DNA of 64,000 nucleotides from an uncultured Clostridia bacterium (GTDB taxonomy: Bacteria; Bacillota; Clostridia; Oscillospirales; Ruminococcaceae), in assembly GCA_947389015.1 (NCBI GenBank), contig CANDVA010000014.1, forward strand, positions 1-64,000, given 5' to 3'. A program made the position numbers and the translations under genes. Position 1 is the first letter of the stretch. Each line of letters starts with the position of its first letter. Of the stretch, positions 62,346-64,000 are shown piece after piece. Below the pieces are notes generated by a model. The model was not told the DNA's origin and ran no database searches. It worked only from the letters and a program-made list of their open reading frames with translations.

Positions 62346-63827
62346 TTAATCTCCGATATATATCCACATCGTGATCATAACGCAATTTTCGGTGGATGTG
62401 TCGATGTTCGACGGTAGTTCGTTTCCGCGCTCGTCGTAAAAATTAGTCAGCGGACGATCGCGCCCCAGCAGAACAATGTTACGTAATCCTTGGGGAGCTT
62501 TCCCTGCGCGTATATCGAAAGATTATTTTATCAAGATCGCCATATAAATACGTATTTTTCGTCTCGTCGGTGTTGAGAAGAAATACTTTGTCGGATATGC
62601 CGCTGCCTGACGTGCTGACATAGTTATAATCTCCCGAGACCGTTTCAAAGATAGACGCGCATATCTGCGCCTTTTTATTGTCGTTGAACACGTAGTCGTA
62701 GAAGTCGCCGTTGAGCCATTTGCGCAGGGAACTGTTCTCCTACAAGAAATTGGGATCGTTGTCGTCAAACGGTTGATAGTCTATTATGGATGTCCGCACA
62801 AGAGCCATATCATCTTGGATATCCATAACTTTCCAACAGAGAGATGTCTTATATCTGATGTCATAATTATAATATCTGCCGAACTCAAACTCAAATGGCT
62901 TTGTGTGGATATACTTATTGCGGACGCGCGTCATCTAATATGTCCCGTCTCATAATTTTTTGCGGTTCTCAGAACAAGATATGATTTTTTTAGATTGCCC
63001 TCTTCCTCCAACTGAAGTCCGTAATAATAACGCGCGCGGCGGTATTGGTCTTCGCTGTCCTCGTAGCCGATCAGCTCGTAAAATTCCGATGAAGCGGTGT
63101 AATAGTAGCCGTTTTCCATTAGCTCGACGGCGTATTTGTAGCGCGATTCGTAAAAGCGCTGCAGGCTGTCGGAATACTGCCAGATAGCCTCGAACGCGTC
63201 ACGCACCTCCTTGTATTTTCCCGCGTCGATATAATCTATACGATTGAGGAATTCCTCGCACTCCCACCTGCCATCCAGCTCCTCGAAGATAGGTTTTGCG
63301 GCGGCGGTGTCGCCATTTTCCAACAACTGCTGTGCCTTTTGATAACGGCACTGAAGTATCATTCCGTGCGAATCCGAATAGTCTCCCAGACGTTCAAAAG
63401 CGCGTTCCGCGATATCGTACTCACCGTTCTCCAGCATAGCCGCGGCGGAACGGTATTTGCACTTGTTTACAATTTCCGCGGAATTTTTGTAGTCTCCGAG
63501 CGAGGTGAAGATAAGCTAGGGCTCGCTGTATTCGCCGTTTTTAAGGAAATAGTCGGCTTTGGCGTATTTTTCGTCTTTTTCCTGTGATAAGGTATCCGTC
63601 GAGCTTACCAAGGAGACGTGCCCGCGTATTGACTTGCAAAGCTCCAGCCCGTTCATAACGGGCATATTGATATCGAGCAGAATAAGATCGGGAGCCTTTT
63701 CCGGCAGAGAAACGGCGTCCTCCGCGCTGTTCGCCGCGAATGTGATATACCCGTTGTCGCCGAGGTGATCGCACAAAAGCGCAGTCAGCATAGGCTCGTC
63801 GTCAACTATCAGAATTTTGTAAGACAT
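62346..63827 (-). pseudogene. broken gene: receiver domain - TPR-like repeats - DUF6273-like domain
   Basis: ATG 63827 (GGAGG site) starts a response-regulator receiver domain (KILIVDDEPMLTALLCDHLG, LILLDINMPVMNGLEL) cut off after about 70 residues. It is fused to short TPR-like repeats (LENGEYDIAERAFERLGDYS and relatives) and then to a DUF6273-like domain (SLCWKVMDIQDDMALV, SLRKWLNGDFYDY). Lesions are an in-frame TAG at 63516-63518, a frame change near 62931, an in-frame TAG at 62740-62742 where a Trp codon is expected, and a frame change near 62510. After the last, the original phase resumes and ends at 62346 with MWIYIGD. All pieces share one strand and order, so this is one decayed gene. 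Confidence 0.8.
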
Positions 63828-63942
63828 AATCTACCTCCGGATAAATATGCTTATAACCATTATATAACAAAATAGTCAAAAAAGCGTCAATTTTTTGAAA
63901 ATTAGAATTTAGCGCCGCGGGCATAAATTCTAATTTCTCCTA

Positions 63943-63971
63943 TTGACAATCGATACCAAATATGCTATAAT
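63943..63971 (+). promoter_or_regulatory. consensus promoter at the right edge
   Basis: TTGACA (63943-63948), 17 bases, TATAAT (63966-63971). It is followed by AAGGTGAT and two TGATATCA palindromes (63979-63986 and 63991-63998). The upstream inverted repeat ATTAGAATTT / AAATTCTAAT (63901-63910/63925-63934) flanks it. Confidence 0.8.
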
Positions 63972-63989
63972 CAAGGTGATGATATCAAA

Positions 63990-64000
63990 ATGATATCACG
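63990..64000 (+). CDS. first codons of a gene running off the window
   Basis: ATG 63990 with AAGGTGAT about eight bases upstream and a consensus promoter. Only Met-Ile-Ser is visible, so the product cannot be named. Its start lies between or within the twin TGATATCA palindromes, which suggests an autoregulated gene. Confidence 0.5.

Overview
The window looks like a chromosomal segment of a low-to-mid GC Bacillota, most likely a gut-type Clostridia (Oscillospiraceae/Ruminococcus-like). This rests on strong AGGAGG ribosome sites, textbook sigma-A promoters (TTGACA-N17-TATAAT recurs many times), lipoproteins with Ser/Asn-rich linkers, a YtrA/LplB-type sugar transporter set, PASTA-kinase relatives and CCA-encoding tRNA genes. 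No organism name can be fixed from the sequence alone.

Layout. 1-9538 is the guaA-proximal end of an integrated mobilizable element: the tail of a replication-type protein, an oriT-like leader, a MobV relaxase, a small unknown gene, then one long minus-strand operon of DNA modification genes (vsr, a nonsense-split cytosine methyltransferase, a small HTH protein, a second cytosine methyltransferase, an HpaII-family endonuclease, a third cytosine methyltransferase and a GHKL-ATPase/PD-(D/E)XK restriction protein). The element abuts the last codons of guaA, where an inverted repeat resembles a tyrosine-recombinase core site.

9539-16111 is a minus-strand operon glmU - nicotinamidase - nicotinate phosphoribosyltransferase - acidic unknown protein - guaA. 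16142-20310 holds a bacterial-PH membrane protein and, on the minus strand, a PrsA-like foldase, an Orn/Lys/Arg-type decarboxylase and a small unknown. 20601-24340 carries a BMP-family lipoprotein and an ECF-like sigma factor followed by a membrane protein with a duplicated ectodomain. 24460-28565 (minus) has ispF, ispD, pheA and a degenerate PASTA kinase. 28962-32535 (plus) has a zinc-ribbon protein and a three-gene ABC importer. 32775-41125 has a DUF3737 protein, sbcD-sbcC, small unknowns, a SAM methyltransferase, purine nucleoside phosphorylase and a lipoprotein. 41267-43029 is an XRE regulator with three tandem paralogous membrane proteins. 43030-44215 is an almost gene-free stretch rich in perfect inverted repeats. 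44216-49337 is an LplB/LplC/LplA-type carbohydrate uptake operon with a DUF624 protein. 49404-53206 (minus) is pyrG and ppk.

53524-64000 is a scarred accessory region. It holds tRNA-Leu(UAA), a decayed phage lysis module fused to an IS3-family remnant, two TetR-controlled ABC exporter modules facing each other, an AlbA_2/ATPase-like regulator, a truncated 3' half of a tRNA-Leu, an intact tRNA-Leu(CAA), and a badly broken gene joining a response-regulator receiver domain, TPR-like repeats and a DUF6273-like domain. The window ends at the promoter and first codons of another plus-strand gene.

The most interesting part is the modification operon in the mobile element. It combines three m5C methyltransferases, two different restriction proteins, Vsr and a possible small regulator, and its apparent promoter is covered by short phased repeats.
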